From positions 1-64,000 of the forward strand of contig NZ_JANSJE010000013.1 in NCBI RefSeq assembly GCF_047462415.1: 64,000 bases of DNA, given 5' to 3'. Positions 45,018-53,098 of the stretch are shown here, piece by piece. Under the pieces are notes generated by a model that had not been told where the DNA came from, ran no database searches, and saw only the letters and a program-made list of their open reading frames with translations. The position numbers and the translations under genes were made by a program. Positions within the stretch are counted from its first letter, which is position 1; every line of letters starts with the position of its first letter. The DNA comes from Thermostichus sp047462415. GTDB lineage: Bacteria > Cyanobacteriota > Cyanobacteriia > Thermostichales > Thermostichaceae.

Positions 45018-46012
45018 GGGGTGGGGATGACCAGCTCCACAGCCGTATCCAGGCGCGAGGGCGGGGGTGGGGCCTCGCCTGGAGCCAGTTCCAGGTAGGG
45101 GGCCAGGGGGTGATTTTCTTTCCAGCGGGATCCGATTTCGCCGGCCATTTGGGTGACCTGGATTTGATAGAGCTGCGCCAGCTCAGCGGCGTTGAGGTTG
45201 CCCCGCTCCACCTGATCGCGGCTGGCTTCTGCCAGAACCTCCGCCATGAGGTTGCCCTGCTCGTCAAACCGCCACAGCTCCAGGCGGCTGCGGGAGCGCA
45301 GACTCACCTCCGTCGGCGAGGCCGGGCGGGTGAGGACATCGACGCGGGCGATGACAATGGCCTCCAGGCCCAGGTAATCGAAAAACTGGCTCACCGCTTC
45401 CGGCTTGCGGCGATCCCACTCAAACAGCTCGTAGACCGGCCAGCCCACCTGGCGCAAAAGGGGCTGAATGCGGCGGTTGTCCAGGGGCACCACCTTCTCG
45501 CTGTTGGGGATCAGGCCCAGGCGCACCGCTTCGATGGCCAGGCGCTGGCCCAAAAGCTGGGTATGTTCCAGCCCTCCTACCCCCAAAATGCCGAGGCGAC
45601 GCCGGGGTTGGGGCCGGATGGGCACCTGCAAAACCACATCCACAGGGGTGGTCAGGCCCGCCTGCAGCAGGATCTCGTGCTCCGCCTTTTCGTAGTCGGG
45701 GTGCCATACGGTCAACATCCAACGTCCGGCAGGAGCCTGGTCGAGCTCAAACGCCCCCTGCTCGTCCGTCTGGACGGGCTCCAAGCCCTCCAACTGCACC
45801 TGCGCCCCGGCCACCGGCTGCCCCAGGCTGTTGCTCACCTGCCCCACCAGCCGTGCCTGGGATCCCGCCTGGTCTCGATGGGGAAACAGCGGTGTGAAGC
45901 GGGGAATGGGGTGGGCCAGCGCTCCCGGAGTCAGGGCCAGCCAGCCGCAGAGAGCCAGACTGCCCAAGCTGACCCTGCACCCGAGAGAATTGAGGGAGAA
46001 GAAAAGAGGCAT
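45014..46012 (-). CDS. Exported protein with carboxypeptidase-regulatory-like domain
   Basis: 332 residues. Signal peptide (about 1-33, cleavage near GALA-HP), a CarboxypepD_reg-like beta sandwich (about 52-120: RLVGQVSNSLGQPVAGAQVQ, GAFELDQAPAGRWMLTVWHP), and an alpha/beta region (about 145-310: HTQLLGQRLAIEAVRLGLIP; YLGLEAIVIARVDVLTR). The C-terminal part resembles in outline that of the next gene upstream. It lies 63 bp from that gene on the same strand, so the two are likely one operon. No catalytic motif recognised. Function unknown. Confidence 0.65.
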   Translation of the reverse strand: MPLFFSLNSLGCRVSLGSLALCGWLALTPGALAHPIPRFTPLFPHRDQAGSQARLVGQVSNSLGQPVAGAQVQLEGLEPVQTDEQGAFELDQAPAGRWMLTVWHPDYEKAEHEILLQAGLTTPVDVVLQVPIRPQPRRRLGILGVGGLEHTQLLGQRLAIEAVRLGLIPNSEKVVPLDNRRIQPLLRQVGWPVYELFEWDRRKPEAVSQFFDYLGLEAIVIARVDVLTRPASPTEVSLRSRSRLELWRFDEQGNLMAEVLAEASRDQVERGNLNAAELAQLYQIQVTQMAGEIGSRWKENHPLAPYLELAPGEAPPPPSRLDTAVELVIPTP

Positions 46013-46075
46013 GGCAAGGCTACATCCAGTAGTGGCAGTCGGTTCTATCAGAGCAAAATCCTGCTGCAGGGATCC

Positions 46076-48049
46076 TCACCCAGAAAAGGGATTGTTGGCC
46101 TGCCATTGTTGGATAAAGACGGGCACCATGTTGCGCACCTGCAGCCGAAACAGGCCCGCTGCCGCATCTTCAAACAGCGGATCCCCGCCCACATCATCCC
46201 GCCCATAGGCCTCATAGTAGCGAGCCCGATCCCCCGGCCGATCCCGCTGCAAGTCCACCACCACCACCAGGCCGCGGCTGCGCAACTGGTTGGGGGTGAA
46301 ATTGGGAATTTCCACCGGCACAGCCGGGGCCAGGAAGCGCAGGGCCGTATTCAGCAGCGAGCTGCCCTGGCGGTTGTAGTCCCGCGAAATCTGCAGTTGG
46401 GTCAAGAGAATGTAGCGCAAGCCAAGGGCATCGCCGATGGCCTTCAGCTTGGCCAAGTCGGCGGTGTAGCGCTCATCCCGATCCAACAGAGTGAGGCCCT
46501 GGATGAGGGGCAAAAGCGGCTCAAAGCGGGGATCCGGCCCCAAAGGCCCGTTCAAAAGCAGCACCGGTCGCTGCGGCTGCAACTCCTTCAGGGCCAGGCT
46601 GAGGTGGCGGGCCAGCTCATCCGAGTAAACCGGCTCATCCGGCAAAAGGCCAATGCCCTCCGGCTGGCGGGCCGGCTGCCCCGGCGGCAGGCGAATATCT
46701 TGGGTGGATACAAAACCGGCCCGCACCTCCACCTGGGTGCTGGTGGGCGGAAACCCCGGCACCTCCACATCCACCAGGTACAGCCCCGCCGGCAACTCCG
46801 GCAATACATAGGTGCCGTCGGCAGCGATGCGAACCGTCTGCGGGGGCTGCGTGGAGGTGGCGGCCAGGCGCAAAACCCCCGTCTGGACGGGTTGGCCGGC
46901 AATATCCAGCACCCGCCCCGTCACCACGCCGCGGTTGCCGGAAGAGGGGATCCCATTCTGCTGGCTTGCCCCCCCATTCCAGGGCTCCGCCCGTCCGTCG
47001 CCAACTTGAGCCTGAATATCCACCAGACGGCGCAAAGCCGGGATCCCTGCCGCCACCACCCACAGATCCCGCTCCCCCAGCCTCACCAAACCCGTGGGTT
47101 GTCCCTCCAGCCGCAGCGAGGCGGCCAATCGCCCCACCTCCAGATCCACCACCTGCAGACGGTCGCTGTTGCGGGAGGTCACGTAGGCCCAGCGGCCATC
47201 GGCGGAAAGGGCCAGCCGTGTCGGTCGCCAATCCAGGCCAATCCGCTGCAGGGCCTCGCCGCTGCGGCCCAGATCCAGCACCGTCAGATCCTGGCTGCCC
47301 GAGTTGAGCACCACCAGGCGTTGCCGTTGGGCATCCAGAGCCATCGCTTCTGGAGTGTTGCCGCCGCGCCAGCGAGCCAACAGCTCGCCATTGTCGGGGT
47401 TGACCACCAGCAGGCTGAGGGGATCCTCGCCGGCCAGGCCCACAAACAGGGCTCCCCGCTCTGGGTCATAGGCCAAAGCCAAGGGTGGCCCCGGCAGCGG
47501 CAAGTTGCGGGCCTGCGGAGGCTCCGATCCATTCCGTTGGCGGTTGGGAGCGGGGATCACCGCCAAACTTTGGGCGGCGGGCATGGAGGCGAAAACTCGC
47601 CCCCCGGCCGCATCCACGGCCATATCCAAAACCCCCGCCGGCAGCCCGTAGGCCTGCAGCAGCTCCCCCGTCAGCAAATCGAGGGCCACCACCCCGGGAG
47701 CATTGGGGCCGGAGGCATAGACCACCTGCTGCACCGCATCCACCCGCACCACGCCGGGGGCAAAGCCCACCGCCACCTGCCACAGGGGATCCCCGCTCGC
47801 CCCATCCAGCAGCGTCACTGCCTGCGCTTCCAACAGTCCCACCGCCAGCCAGCCCCGCTCCGGCACCGCATCGAGGCGATCGGCAGAGCTGGGCAAGGGC
47901 AAAAGCCAATCCCCCTCCCCCCTCTGCCCGTTTTCCGCCGCCGAGAGGTTCCCCCCAGAAGCGGGAGAGCCTGTTTCAGGCGATTGCCCCAACACCGGGG
48001 AGCCCAGCCCCAGCACACCGCCCAGCACGACCAGCCACTGCCACTGCAT
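46076..48049 (-). CDS. Exported beta-propeller protein with carboxypeptidase-regulatory-like domain
   Basis: 657 residues. Short signal peptide (WLVVLGGVLGLGSPVLG), beta-propeller of YVTN/NHL-like blades (about 50-340; e.g. GVVALDLLTGELLQAYGLPA, LVVNPDNGELLARWRGGNTP, GRWAYVTSRNSDRLQVVDLE), a CarboxypepD_reg sandwich (about 370-450, VTGRVLDIAGQPVQTGVLRL), and a C-terminal alpha/beta region (about 480-650, GDALGLRYILLTQLQISRDY). ATG at 48049 follows GGAGAAGGGCA, a good ribosome-binding site; the longer frame to 48193 overlaps the rpmJ promoter. Probably periplasmic or surface-located; substrate unknown. Confidence 0.72.
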   Translation of the reverse strand: MQWQWLVVLGGVLGLGSPVLGQSPETGSPASGGNLSAAENGQRGEGDWLLPLPSSADRLDAVPERGWLAVGLLEAQAVTLLDGASGDPLWQVAVGFAPGVVRVDAVQQVVYASGPNAPGVVALDLLTGELLQAYGLPAGVLDMAVDAAGGRVFASMPAAQSLAVIPAPNRQRNGSEPPQARNLPLPGPPLALAYDPERGALFVGLAGEDPLSLLVVNPDNGELLARWRGGNTPEAMALDAQRQRLVVLNSGSQDLTVLDLGRSGEALQRIGLDWRPTRLALSADGRWAYVTSRNSDRLQVVDLEVGRLAASLRLEGQPTGLVRLGERDLWVVAAGIPALRRLVDIQAQVGDGRAEPWNGGASQQNGIPSSGNRGVVTGRVLDIAGQPVQTGVLRLAATSTQPPQTVRIAADGTYVLPELPAGLYLVDVEVPGFPPTSTQVEVRAGFVSTQDIRLPPGQPARQPEGIGLLPDEPVYSDELARHLSLALKELQPQRPVLLLNGPLGPDPRFEPLLPLIQGLTLLDRDERYTADLAKLKAIGDALGLRYILLTQLQISRDYNRQGSSLLNTALRFLAPAVPVEIPNFTPNQLRSRGLVVVVDLQRDRPGDRARYYEAYGRDDVGGDPLFEDAAAGLFRLQVRNMVPVFIQQWQANNPFSG

Positions 48050-48195
48050 TGCCCTTCTCCACCCCAGAGCCGCGCCTGCTTGGACCCAGCATAGCCAACC
48101 TGCCTGTTCGCTTGCCCTCGGAAGCCCAAACACATTTTGACAGGCTGCCCAGACGAACTTAGAATGGATATTCGCTGGTTTTAGCAGGATCAACC

Positions 48196-48312
48196 ATGAA
48201 GGTGCGGCCCTCCGTCCGTCGGATCTGTGAAAAGTGCCGAGTTATCCGCCGCCATGGGCGGGTGATGGTGATTTGCTCTTCCAACCCGAAGCACAAGCAG
48301 CGGCAGGGATAA
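48196..48312 (+). CDS. 50S ribosomal protein L36 (RpmJ)
   Basis: 38 residues: MKVRPSVRRICEKCRVIRR, then HGRVMVICSSNPKHKQRQG, with the zinc ligands Cys11, Cys14, Cys27 and His33. Too short for many gene finders. It is first in the same-strand ribosomal cluster and precedes rpsM, as is normal, but infA, adk and secY are not upstream: the next gene upstream is an unrelated gene on the other strand. Confidence 0.96.
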   Translation: MKVRPSVRRICEKCRVIRRHGRVMVICSSNPKHKQRQG

Positions 48313-48545
48313 GGGCACGACGGCGGCTGTGTCCAGGAGCGCAGCAGAAGACAAAGACAGCGGAGCCTAGCACAACGGAGCAGAGCCTTGGGCGGCGGTG
48401 AGAGCATGGATCCCACGTTTGGCCTTGCTGTGGCACATTCCCCACTTTGGCGATCCCAATCTTAGCAGCCGGCAGGCAACTCAGTTCTTTTGGGCAAGTT
48501 TGTTCGAGTTAGTTTGATTGGTCGGATTATAAGGCATCCCAGACT
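48313..48545. other. Spacer between rpmJ and rpsM
   Basis: 233 bp, longer than usual between these genes. It may contain a separate promoter for rpsM-rpsK-rpoA (AT-rich near 48505-48535, with GATTATAAGG). No terminator seen. Confidence 0.45.
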
Positions 48546-48929
48546 ATGGCACGGATTGCGGGAGTTGACATCCCTCGAGAAAAGCGAGTTGAGATCGCCC
48601 TCACCTACATTTATGGCATTGGGCTAACCCGCTCGCGTCAAATTTTGGCGAAAACCGGCATTAACCCGGATACTCGTACCCGTGACCTCAGCGACGCCGA
48701 GGTGGCCGCCCTACGGACGGTGGTGGAGGGCGAGTACCAGGTGGAAGGGGATCTGCGCCGCCAAGAGGCGATGAACATCAAGCGGCTGATCGACATCGGC
48801 ACCTATCGAGGCCGCCGCCATCGCCTGGGTCTGCCCGTACGCGGCCAGCGCACCCGCACCAACGCCCGCACCCGCAAGGGGGTGAGGAAAACGGTTGCCG
48901 GCAAGAAGAAAGCTCCTGCCAAGAAATAA
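48546..48929 (+). CDS. 30S ribosomal protein S13 (RpsM)
   Basis: 127 residues: ARIAGVDIPREKRVEIALTY, IGLTRSRQILAKTGINPDTR, and the basic end RGRRHRLGLPVRGQRTRTNA followed by RTRKGVRKTVAGKKK. Binds 16S rRNA in the head of the small subunit and contacts tRNA. Same-strand cluster rpmJ-rpsM-rpsK-rpoA-rplQ. Confidence 0.98.
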   Translation: MARIAGVDIPREKRVEIALTYIYGIGLTRSRQILAKTGINPDTRTRDLSDAEVAALRTVVEGEYQVEGDLRRQEAMNIKRLIDIGTYRGRRHRLGLPVRGQRTRTNARTRKGVRKTVAGKKKAPAKK

Positions 48930-48992
48930 GACCCTTCGACCATTCCAATCCCAAACAGTTGTCAAACAGTTGATTGCAAGGACGCATGGATC

Positions 48993-49379
48993 ATGGCTCG
49001 GCAGCAACGGCGCGGACGTAAAGTCAAAAAGAACGTTCCTAACGGAGTGGCCTATATTCAGTCCACCTTCAACAACACCATCGTCACCATCACCGATCCC
49101 AACGGCGATGTAGTGTCTTGGGCTTCGGCAGGTTCTACCGGCTTCAAAGGCGCCAAAAAAGGCACCCCCTTCGCCGCCCAAATGGCCGCAGAAAATGCAG
49201 CGCGGCAGGCGATGGAGAACGGCATGCGTCAGATCGAAGTGATGGTGAGCGGTCCAGGAGCCGGCCGGGAAACCGCCATTCGCGCTCTGCAGGCAACGGG
49301 CCTGGAGATCACCCTCATTCGGGATGTTACCCCCATTCCCCACAACGGCTGCCGACCCCCCAAGCGGCGGCGTGTCTAA
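48993..49379 (+). CDS. 30S ribosomal protein S11 (RpsK)
   Basis: 128 residues: basic start RQQRRGRKVKKNVPNGVAYI, then NNTIVTITDPNGDVVSWASA, STGFKGAKKGTPFAAQMAAE, and end HNGCRPPKRRRV. Part of the small-subunit platform near the E site. Follows rpsM by 63 bp. Confidence 0.98.
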   Translation: MARQQRRGRKVKKNVPNGVAYIQSTFNNTIVTITDPNGDVVSWASAGSTGFKGAKKGTPFAAQMAAENAARQAMENGMRQIEVMVSGPGAGRETAIRALQATGLEITLIRDVTPIPHNGCRPPKRRRV

Positions 49380-49523
49380 AGGATCCCGCCTTGAGGGCCG
49401 GGCGAGCGTCTGGGGGGTTTCTTCCAAGGCTACGCGCCGCGCCAGCGACCGGTTTGCCCGAGATGACCTCTGAAGTTTCATAAGTTCTCCAAGCGGATAT
49501 CCAGCCAGACGGACGGGGCCATT

Positions 49524-50528
49524 ATGATGATTCAAACCAGCCGAACCCTCCATGCTTTGAGCAGCAAAGCGAGCGCAAGCGCTGTTGCCTACCAGACCGA
49601 GTGCGTTGAATCCCATCAGGATGCCACCGGCGTTCACTACGGCAAATTTGCTCTGGGGCCGCTGGAGCGCGGCCAAGGGATCACCGTGGGCAACGCCCTG
49701 CGGCGGGTGTTGCTCTCCAATCTGGAAGGGACGGCAGTAACCGCTGTCCGCATCGCCGGCGTGAGCCACGAGTTCTCCACGGTGCCGGGAGTGCGGGAAG
49801 ACGTGATGGAGATCCTGCTCAACATGAAGGAGCTGGTGCTGCGCTCCACGGCTCCTGACACGCAGGTGGGCCGTTTGGTGGCGCAAGGGCCGGGGGAAGT
49901 TACCGCCGAGAAGCTGCAATTGCCCAGCGAAGTGGAGGTGATCAACCCCCGCCACCACATTGCCACTTTGGCGGAAGGGGCGATTTTGGAAATGGAGTTT
50001 ATGATTGGCCGGGGACATGGCTACCGCGCCGTCGATTACTCCGACAGCAAATCGACGGCCATCGATTTTCTGCAGATCGACTCCGTCTTCATGCCGGTGC
50101 GCAAGGTGAACTACACGGTGGAAGCAGCCCGGGTCGGCCAGTCCCTGGAAAAAGATCGTCTAATATTAGAGATCTGGACCAACGGCAGCCTCACTCCGCA
50201 AGAGGCCCTCAGTCAAGCGGCCCGCATTTTGGTGAGCTTGTTCTCGCCCCTGCAGGAGGTCAGCTTCGATGCGCCGGTAGCGCCTCAGCAAACCGAAGAT
50301 AACCAAAAGAACCAGATCCCCATCGAGGAGCTGCAGCTATCGGTACGGGCCTACAACTGCCTGAAGCGAGCCCAGATCAATACGGTGGCGGATCTGTTGG
50401 TCTACACCGAGGAGGATCTGCTGGAGATCAAAAACTTCGGCCAGAAATCTGCCGAAGAGGTGATCCAGGCCCTCAAGAATCGCTTTGGCCTAACGCTGCC
50501 CCGCGCCCGCGAAAAGGGTAAGGCCTAG
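49524..50528 (+). CDS. RNA polymerase alpha subunit (RpoA)
   Basis: 334 residues. N-terminal assembly domain: GKFALGPLERGQGITVGNAL, RRVLLSNLEGTAVTAVRIAG; C-terminal DNA-binding domain: IPIEELQLSVRAYNCLKRAQ and NTVADLLVYTEEDLLEIKNF with helix-hairpin-helix, contacting UP elements and activators. Cyanobacterial alpha usually starts close to the FQIECVES-like motif; here that motif (YQTECVES) is at residue 23, so there is a 20-residue Ser/Ala-rich extension, or translation starts at a non-standard downstream codon. Confidence 0.97.
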   Translation: MMIQTSRTLHALSSKASASAVAYQTECVESHQDATGVHYGKFALGPLERGQGITVGNALRRVLLSNLEGTAVTAVRIAGVSHEFSTVPGVREDVMEILLNMKELVLRSTAPDTQVGRLVAQGPGEVTAEKLQLPSEVEVINPRHHIATLAEGAILEMEFMIGRGHGYRAVDYSDSKSTAIDFLQIDSVFMPVRKVNYTVEAARVGQSLEKDRLILEIWTNGSLTPQEALSQAARILVSLFSPLQEVSFDAPVAPQQTEDNQKNQIPIEELQLSVRAYNCLKRAQINTVADLLVYTEEDLLEIKNFGQKSAEEVIQALKNRFGLTLPRAREKGKA

Positions 50529-50619
50529 AGCCCCAAGCAACCCTCCAAGGTGCTTGGCGCCGCCGGCGTCACCGCAAAACTCAGTCAGGATCCCCGAAGA
50601 GCCCAGGATAGAGGTTACC

Positions 50620-50970
50620 ATGCGTCACCGTCGTCGTACCCCCCACCTCAACAAGCCTGCCGACCAGCGCAAAGCCCTGCTGCGGGCGCTGACCACAGCT
50701 CTGCTGCGGGAAGGGCGGATCACCACCACCAAAGCCCGCGCCAAGGCCATTCGCGCCACCACCGAGAAAATGATCACCCTGGCCAAAGAGGGATCTTTGG
50801 CGGCGCGGCGGCAGGCCCTGGCCTACGTCTACGACAAGGAGCTGGTGCGCTCTCTGTTTGAGCAAGCGCCGGAGCGCTACCGCGATCGGGCCGGTGGCTA
50901 CACCCGCATCCTGCGCACCGTGCGTCGGCGGGGGGACGGAGCGGAAATGGCGGTCATCGAGCTGGTGTGA
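50620..50970 (+). CDS. 50S ribosomal protein L17 (RplQ)
   Basis: 116 residues: MRHRRRTPHLNKPADQRKAL, LRALTTALLREGRITTTKAR, AKAIRATTEKMITLAKEG, ending GGYTRILRTVRRRGDGAEMA VIELV (given in parts). ATG at 50620 with GAGG upstream; the frame open from 50554 has no family match there. Confidence 0.97.
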   Translation: MRHRRRTPHLNKPADQRKALLRALTTALLREGRITTTKARAKAIRATTEKMITLAKEGSLAARRQALAYVYDKELVRSLFEQAPERYRDRAGGYTRILRTVRRRGDGAEMAVIELV

Positions 50971-50979
50971 AGGGATCCC

Positions 50980-51822
50980 ATGCAAAGCCGTCGCATTGCC
51001 CTGAAAATTCAGTACCTCGGCAGCGGCTTTCGCGGCTGGCAGCGTCAAGCGGGCCACCGCACCGTACAGGGGGTGCTGGAGGAGGCGATTGCGTCGCGGG
51101 CCGGGCACCCGGTGGCCCTCTACGGGGCAGGGCGCACCGATACGGGGGTTCATGCCTCAGGCCAGGTGGCCCACTTCGACACCACCTCTGGCATCCCACC
51201 CACGGAGTGGGCGCGGGTGCTGAACGACTGTCTGCCGGAAGATGTGGTGGTACTGGCTTCCGCTCAGGTGGCTGACTTCTGGCATGCCCGCTTTTCGGCC
51301 CGCTGGCGCCGCTATCGCTACTTGATCCTGAACCGGGAGCTGCCGGATGTGTTCTGGCGCCTCTTTAGCTGGCAGGTGCGTTGGCCTTTGCAGGTGGAGC
51401 CGATGGCGGAGGCCCTCCACTCCCTGCTGGGCGAGCACAGCTTGGAAGCGTTCCGGCGGCGCGGATCCGACCGGCCCCACTCGCGGGTGCAGGTGCAGGA
51501 GGTGCTCTGCCGGCGGCTGGGGGATCTGGTGAGCATCGAGGTGCAGGCCAGCGGCTTCCTCTACCGGATGATGCGGCTGCTGGTGGGATCCCTGGAGGTG
51601 GTGGGCCGCGGCGAGCTCAGCCCGCAACAATTTGTCCACCTCTGGCAGCACAACGACTGGAGCCAGATGCGCACCCGCTACAGCGCCCCTCCGCAAGGGT
51701 TGTGTTTGCTGGATGTGGGCTACGCTGCGGATCCTTTTGGGCGGCAGTTTGCCCACTTGTTGCCCTTTTTGGGGCCCCCTGAAGCCCGCCATCTGGCTGT
51801 GGGTGTCCCTTCCTTGGTCTGA
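50980..51822 (+). CDS. tRNA pseudouridine synthase A (TruA)
   Basis: 280 residues. Makes pseudouridine 38-40 in the tRNA anticodon arm. Catalytic Asp in YGAGRTDTGVHASGQVAHFD (about residue 53); other marks FSARWRRYRYLILNR and SGFLYRMMRLLVGSLEVVGR. Starts 9 bp after rplQ, the normal cyanobacterial order. Confidence 0.96.
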   Translation: MQSRRIALKIQYLGSGFRGWQRQAGHRTVQGVLEEAIASRAGHPVALYGAGRTDTGVHASGQVAHFDTTSGIPPTEWARVLNDCLPEDVVVLASAQVADFWHARFSARWRRYRYLILNRELPDVFWRLFSWQVRWPLQVEPMAEALHSLLGEHSLEAFRRRGSDRPHSRVQVQEVLCRRLGDLVSIEVQASGFLYRMMRLLVGSLEVVGRGELSPQQFVHLWQHNDWSQMRTRYSAPPQGLCLLDVGYAADPFGRQFAHLLPFLGPPEARHLAVGVPSLV

Positions 51823-51866
51823 GCGTTTTCTTGTCCAATCCTGCAGTTCTGTCCTCCTTAGCTGCC

Positions 51867-52322
51867 ATGAACAAAACTCCCCTTCCCACTCCCGAAACTG
51901 CGGCGCCCCGCTGGTACCTGGTGGATGCTGCCGACCAGCGGCTGGGGCGCCTGGCCGCGGCCGTGGCCACCCTCTTGCGGGGTAAGCACAAGCCCGACTT
52001 CACCCCCCATCTGGATACGGGGGACTATGTAATCGTGATCAATGCCGAAAAAGTGGTGGTCACCGGCAAAAAGCGCACCCAAAAGCTTTACCATCGCCAC
52101 TCTGGCCGCCCTGGCGGCATGAAAGTCGAGACCTTTGCCCAACTGCAAGCTCGCCTGCCGGAGCGGGTGGTGGAAAAGGCGGTCAAGGGGATGTTGCCCC
52201 ACACCCGTTTGGGCCGGCGGCAATTTACCAAGCTGAAGGTGTACGCCGGCCCCCACCACCCCCACGAGGCCCAGCAGCCGCAGGTGTATCCTGTTCACAC
52301 GATCCCAGGAGCCAAAGCATGA
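51867..52322 (+). CDS. 50S ribosomal protein L13 (RplM)
   Basis: 151 residues: RWYLVDAADQRLGRLAAAVA, LLRGKHKPDFTPHLDTGDYV, VINAEKVVVTGKKRTQKLYH, VEKAVKGMLPHTRLGRRQFT. ATG at 51867 is preferred to a TTG at 51831. Its stop overlaps the rpsI start (ATGA). Confidence 0.97.
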   Translation: MNKTPLPTPETAAPRWYLVDAADQRLGRLAAAVATLLRGKHKPDFTPHLDTGDYVIVINAEKVVVTGKKRTQKLYHRHSGRPGGMKVETFAQLQARLPERVVEKAVKGMLPHTRLGRRQFTKLKVYAGPHHPHEAQQPQVYPVHTIPGAKA

Positions 52323-52732
52323 CGCAAGCAGCCAGCAGCCATCGAGCCGTTTATTGGGGAACCGGGCGCCGCAAAACCGCTGTTGCCCGCGTGCGCTTGG
52401 TGCCCGGCACCGGCAAGATCCTCATCAACGACAGGCCGGGAGACCAGTATCTGCAGTATCAAGAAGCGCTATTGGCCAACGTAAAAGCGCCGCTGGAGAT
52501 CCTTGGTTTGGAGAACGCCTACGACATCCTGGTGCGAGCCCATGGGGGCGGCGTCCACGGCCAGGCCGATGCCATCAAGTTGGGGGTGGCACGCGCCCTC
52601 TGCGAGGTGGATCCGGCCAATCGCGGCCCCTTGAAGGTAGAGGGCTACCTAAAACGGGATCCGCGCGCCGTGGAACGGAAGAAATACGGCCTGCGCAAGG
52701 CCCGCAAGGCTCCCCAGTACTCGAAGCGCTAG
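52319..52732 (+). CDS. 30S ribosomal protein S9 (RpsI)
   Basis: 137 residues: YWGTGRRKTAVARVRLVPGT, GKILINDRPGDQYLQY, VRAHGGGVHGQADAIKLGVA and the basic C-terminal tail ending APQYSKR that reaches the P-site tRNA. Translationally coupled to rplM by 4-bp overlap. Confidence 0.97.
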   Translation: MTQAASSHRAVYWGTGRRKTAVARVRLVPGTGKILINDRPGDQYLQYQEALLANVKAPLEILGLENAYDILVRAHGGGVHGQADAIKLGVARALCEVDPANRGPLKVEGYLKRDPRAVERKKYGLRKARKAPQYSKR

Positions 52733-52809
52733 GGATCCCCGCCATTGCTTTTTCAAGGTCGATGTTGGTAGACAAGGGTATAGAAACAAGCCCAGAGGAG
52801 GAGATTGCC

Positions 52810-53034
52810 ATGCCCAAAAAAGGAATACACCCACAGTGGTATCCCGAAGCCAAAGTCATCTGCAACGGCGAAGTGGTGATGACGGTGGGATCCACCCAGC
52901 CGGAGCTGAAGGTCGACGTTTGGTCCGGCAACCATCCCTTTTTCACCGGCAGCCAGAAGATCATCGACAGCGAAGGACGGGTGGAGAAGTTCATGCGCAA
53001 GTACGGCATGGGCGGCAGCAAGAAAGCCAAGTAG
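52810..53034 (+). CDS. 50S ribosomal protein L31 (RpmE), zinc-free type
   Basis: 74 residues: MPKKGIHPQWYPEAKVICNG, VGSTQPELKVDVWSGNHPFF, TGSQKIIDSEGRVEKFMRKY. Only one cysteine is left of the CxxC pairs, so this is the C-minus form. AGGAGGAG lies upstream of ATG 52810. Placed between rpsI and prfA as in other cyanobacteria. Confidence 0.95.
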   Translation: MPKKGIHPQWYPEAKVICNGEVVMTVGSTQPELKVDVWSGNHPFFTGSQKIIDSEGRVEKFMRKYGMGGSKKAK

Positions 53035-53098
53035 CCGAGTTTCTGCACCAAGGTTCCCCATTTGGGCCCTGCTTAGACTTCTCGGTGAGGCTAGACCC

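Noticed and set aside
44879..48094. Very long plus-strand open frame (over 1000 codons)
   Set aside because: It is antisense to two well-supported exported proteins; its product is His/Gln/Pro/Arg rich as expected for reverse reading of GC-rich genes.
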